From NCBI GenBank assembly GCA_002402375.1, contig DHFT01000001.1:3598-11011 (forward strand): a DNA stretch of 7,414 nt. Direction: 5' to 3'. Of the stretch, positions 6,975-7,414 are shown piece by piece. The notes under the pieces were generated by a model. The model was not told the DNA's origin and made no database searches. It saw nothing but the letters and a program-made list of their open reading frames with translations. Every line of letters begins with the position of its first letter. The first letter of the stretch is position 1. A program made the position numbers and the translations under genes. This DNA is from Elusimicrobia bacterium UBA4817. GTDB lineage: Bacteria; Elusimicrobiota; UBA8919.

Positions 6975-7112
6975 CTATTGTTTTTCTACAAGTTTTTTCA
7001 GAGTTCTGGAAACATCAAACATTTTGATAATTAACATCAAATTGCTGACGGCTATGATAATTCCGAGAGCCATAACCAACTGATAAATGTCTTTCAATAC
7101 ATCAGGTTCCAT
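6975..7112 (-). CDS. Small single-pass membrane protein ORF, 45 aa, within the 23S-5S spacer; unrecognised
   Basis: I do not recognise this protein. The ATG at 7112 is preceded by GGAGGG with three intervening bases (7121-7116), a strong ribosome site with short spacing; the stop is TAG at 6975-6977. The product begins MEPDVLKDIYQ (acidic), has one hydrophobic stretch at about 12-29 (LVMALGIIIAVSNLMLII), then a Lys/Arg-rich tail with RTLKKLVEKQ at the end. By the positive-inside rule this suggests an N-out, C-in single-span protein; there is no clear signal-peptide cleavage site. It lies between the 23S and 5S rRNA genes on the same strand, flanked on both sides by heptamer arrays. A chance ORF is possible, but the combination of ribosome site, coherent transmembrane layout and basic tail argues for a real gene. 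Confidence 0.6.
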   Translation of the reverse strand: MEPDVLKDIYQLVMALGIIIAVSNLMLIIKMFDVSRTLKKLVEKQ

Positions 7113-7132
7113 TTTCCCTCCGTAAACATCAG

Positions 7133-7210
7133 GATTAAAGATTAAGTCGCTCACTTTGTTCGCTTTAAGTATTAAGTTTTTTCTTAATCCTTAATTCTTA
7201 CTACTTAATC
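7133..7210. repeat. Inverted heptamer arrays between 23S rRNA and small ORF
   Basis: On the plus strand the left side has GATTAAA (7133) and GATTAAG (7140), then 16 unrelated bases, then CTTTAAG (7163) and TATTAAG (7170). Six Ts (7177-7182) separate these from four contiguous heptamers in the opposite orientation: CTTAATC (7183), CTTAATT (7190), CTTACTA (7197) and CTTAATC (7204). GATTAAG is the exact reverse complement of CTTAATC. Four units face four, and the arms nearest the T-run can pair into a stem with a six-base loop. Confidence 0.85.
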
Positions 7211-7233
7211 CTGCTTTTCTAAAACCAAATAAT

Positions 7234-7414
7234 ACGGTCAAGTCGAACGGCCGATTAGTACAGGTCAGCTCAACCCATTACTGGGCTTACACCCCCTGCC
7301 TATCAAACACGTAATCTACATGTGGCCTTCTTACCCCTCCCTCTCGCTTGCGCTTAAGTTCAAGGTTGTGAAATTTTGTTTTGAGGTGGGTTTCATGCTT
7401 ATATGCTTTCAGCA
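7234..7414 (-). rRNA. rrl: 23S ribosomal RNA, 3' end only
   Basis: Read on the minus strand the segment has the conserved 23S 3' blocks: TGCTGAAAGCATATAAGCAT, GAAACCCACCTCAA, AAGGCCACA, TACGTGTTTGATAGGC, GTAAGCCCAGTAATGGGTTG and the terminal CTGTACTAATCGGCCGTTCG then ACTTGACC. The 3' end is placed near 7234 by similarity to the usual end and is uncertain by several bases. The 5' part, including the sarcin-ricin loop, lies outside the window. Confidence 0.97.

Noticed and set aside
7113..7234. Promoter for the small ORF
   Set aside because: No convincing -35/-10 pair is visible in the AT-rich repeat; similar weak matches are expected by chance.

Overview
The window is a chromosomal piece of a bacterium carrying core gene-expression genes, all on the minus strand. 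In transcription order, right to left, it holds: the 3' end of a 23S rRNA gene; a spacer with an untracked 45-codon reading frame; a complete 5S rRNA gene; a probable L10 leader with an intrinsic terminator; rplJ (L10); rplL (L7/L12); rpoB (RNA polymerase beta); and the first 583 codons of rpoC (beta'). The protein genes are clearly bacterial and look intact and functional. The lineage cannot be fixed from the sequence. Moderate-to-low GC, an rRNA operon running straight into rplJL-rpoBC without rplK-rplA between them, and heavy use of short tandem repeats suggest an uncultured bacterium of a metagenomic candidate phylum (inference, low confidence). Both window edges fall in sequences that commonly break assemblies: a perfect heptamer array on the left and 23S rRNA on the right.

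Layout: rpoC (partial) 1-1749; repeat-filled spacer 1750-1841; rpoB 1842-5525; repeat-filled spacer 5526-5637; rplL 5638-6018; repeat-bearing spacer 6019-6125; rplJ 6126-6638; leader and attenuator 6639-6779; 5S rRNA 6780-6897; repeat 6918-6966; small membrane-protein ORF 6975-7112; repeat 7133-7210; 23S 3' end from about 7234. The plus-strand reading frames are antisense shadows of these genes.

How the genes work together: the rRNAs, the L10/L12 ribosomal stalk and the two large RNA polymerase subunits sit in one co-oriented block. This allows ribosome and polymerase synthesis to be coupled. The leader hairpin plus terminator before rplJ is the place where L10(L12) feedback would act.

The most unusual content lies between the genes. 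Every spacer carries a different family of degenerate 7-12 bp tandem repeats. In four of five spacers clearly, and in the fifth weakly, the units on the left are in one orientation and those on the right in the opposite one, so each spacer can fold into a stem-loop at an RNA cistron boundary. A related heptamer also occurs inside coding sequence: exactly three units (seven codons) in rpoB and at least three in rpoC. The second notable item is the 45-aa single-pass membrane microprotein ORF, with a strong Shine-Dalgarno sequence, between the 23S and 5S rRNA genes.
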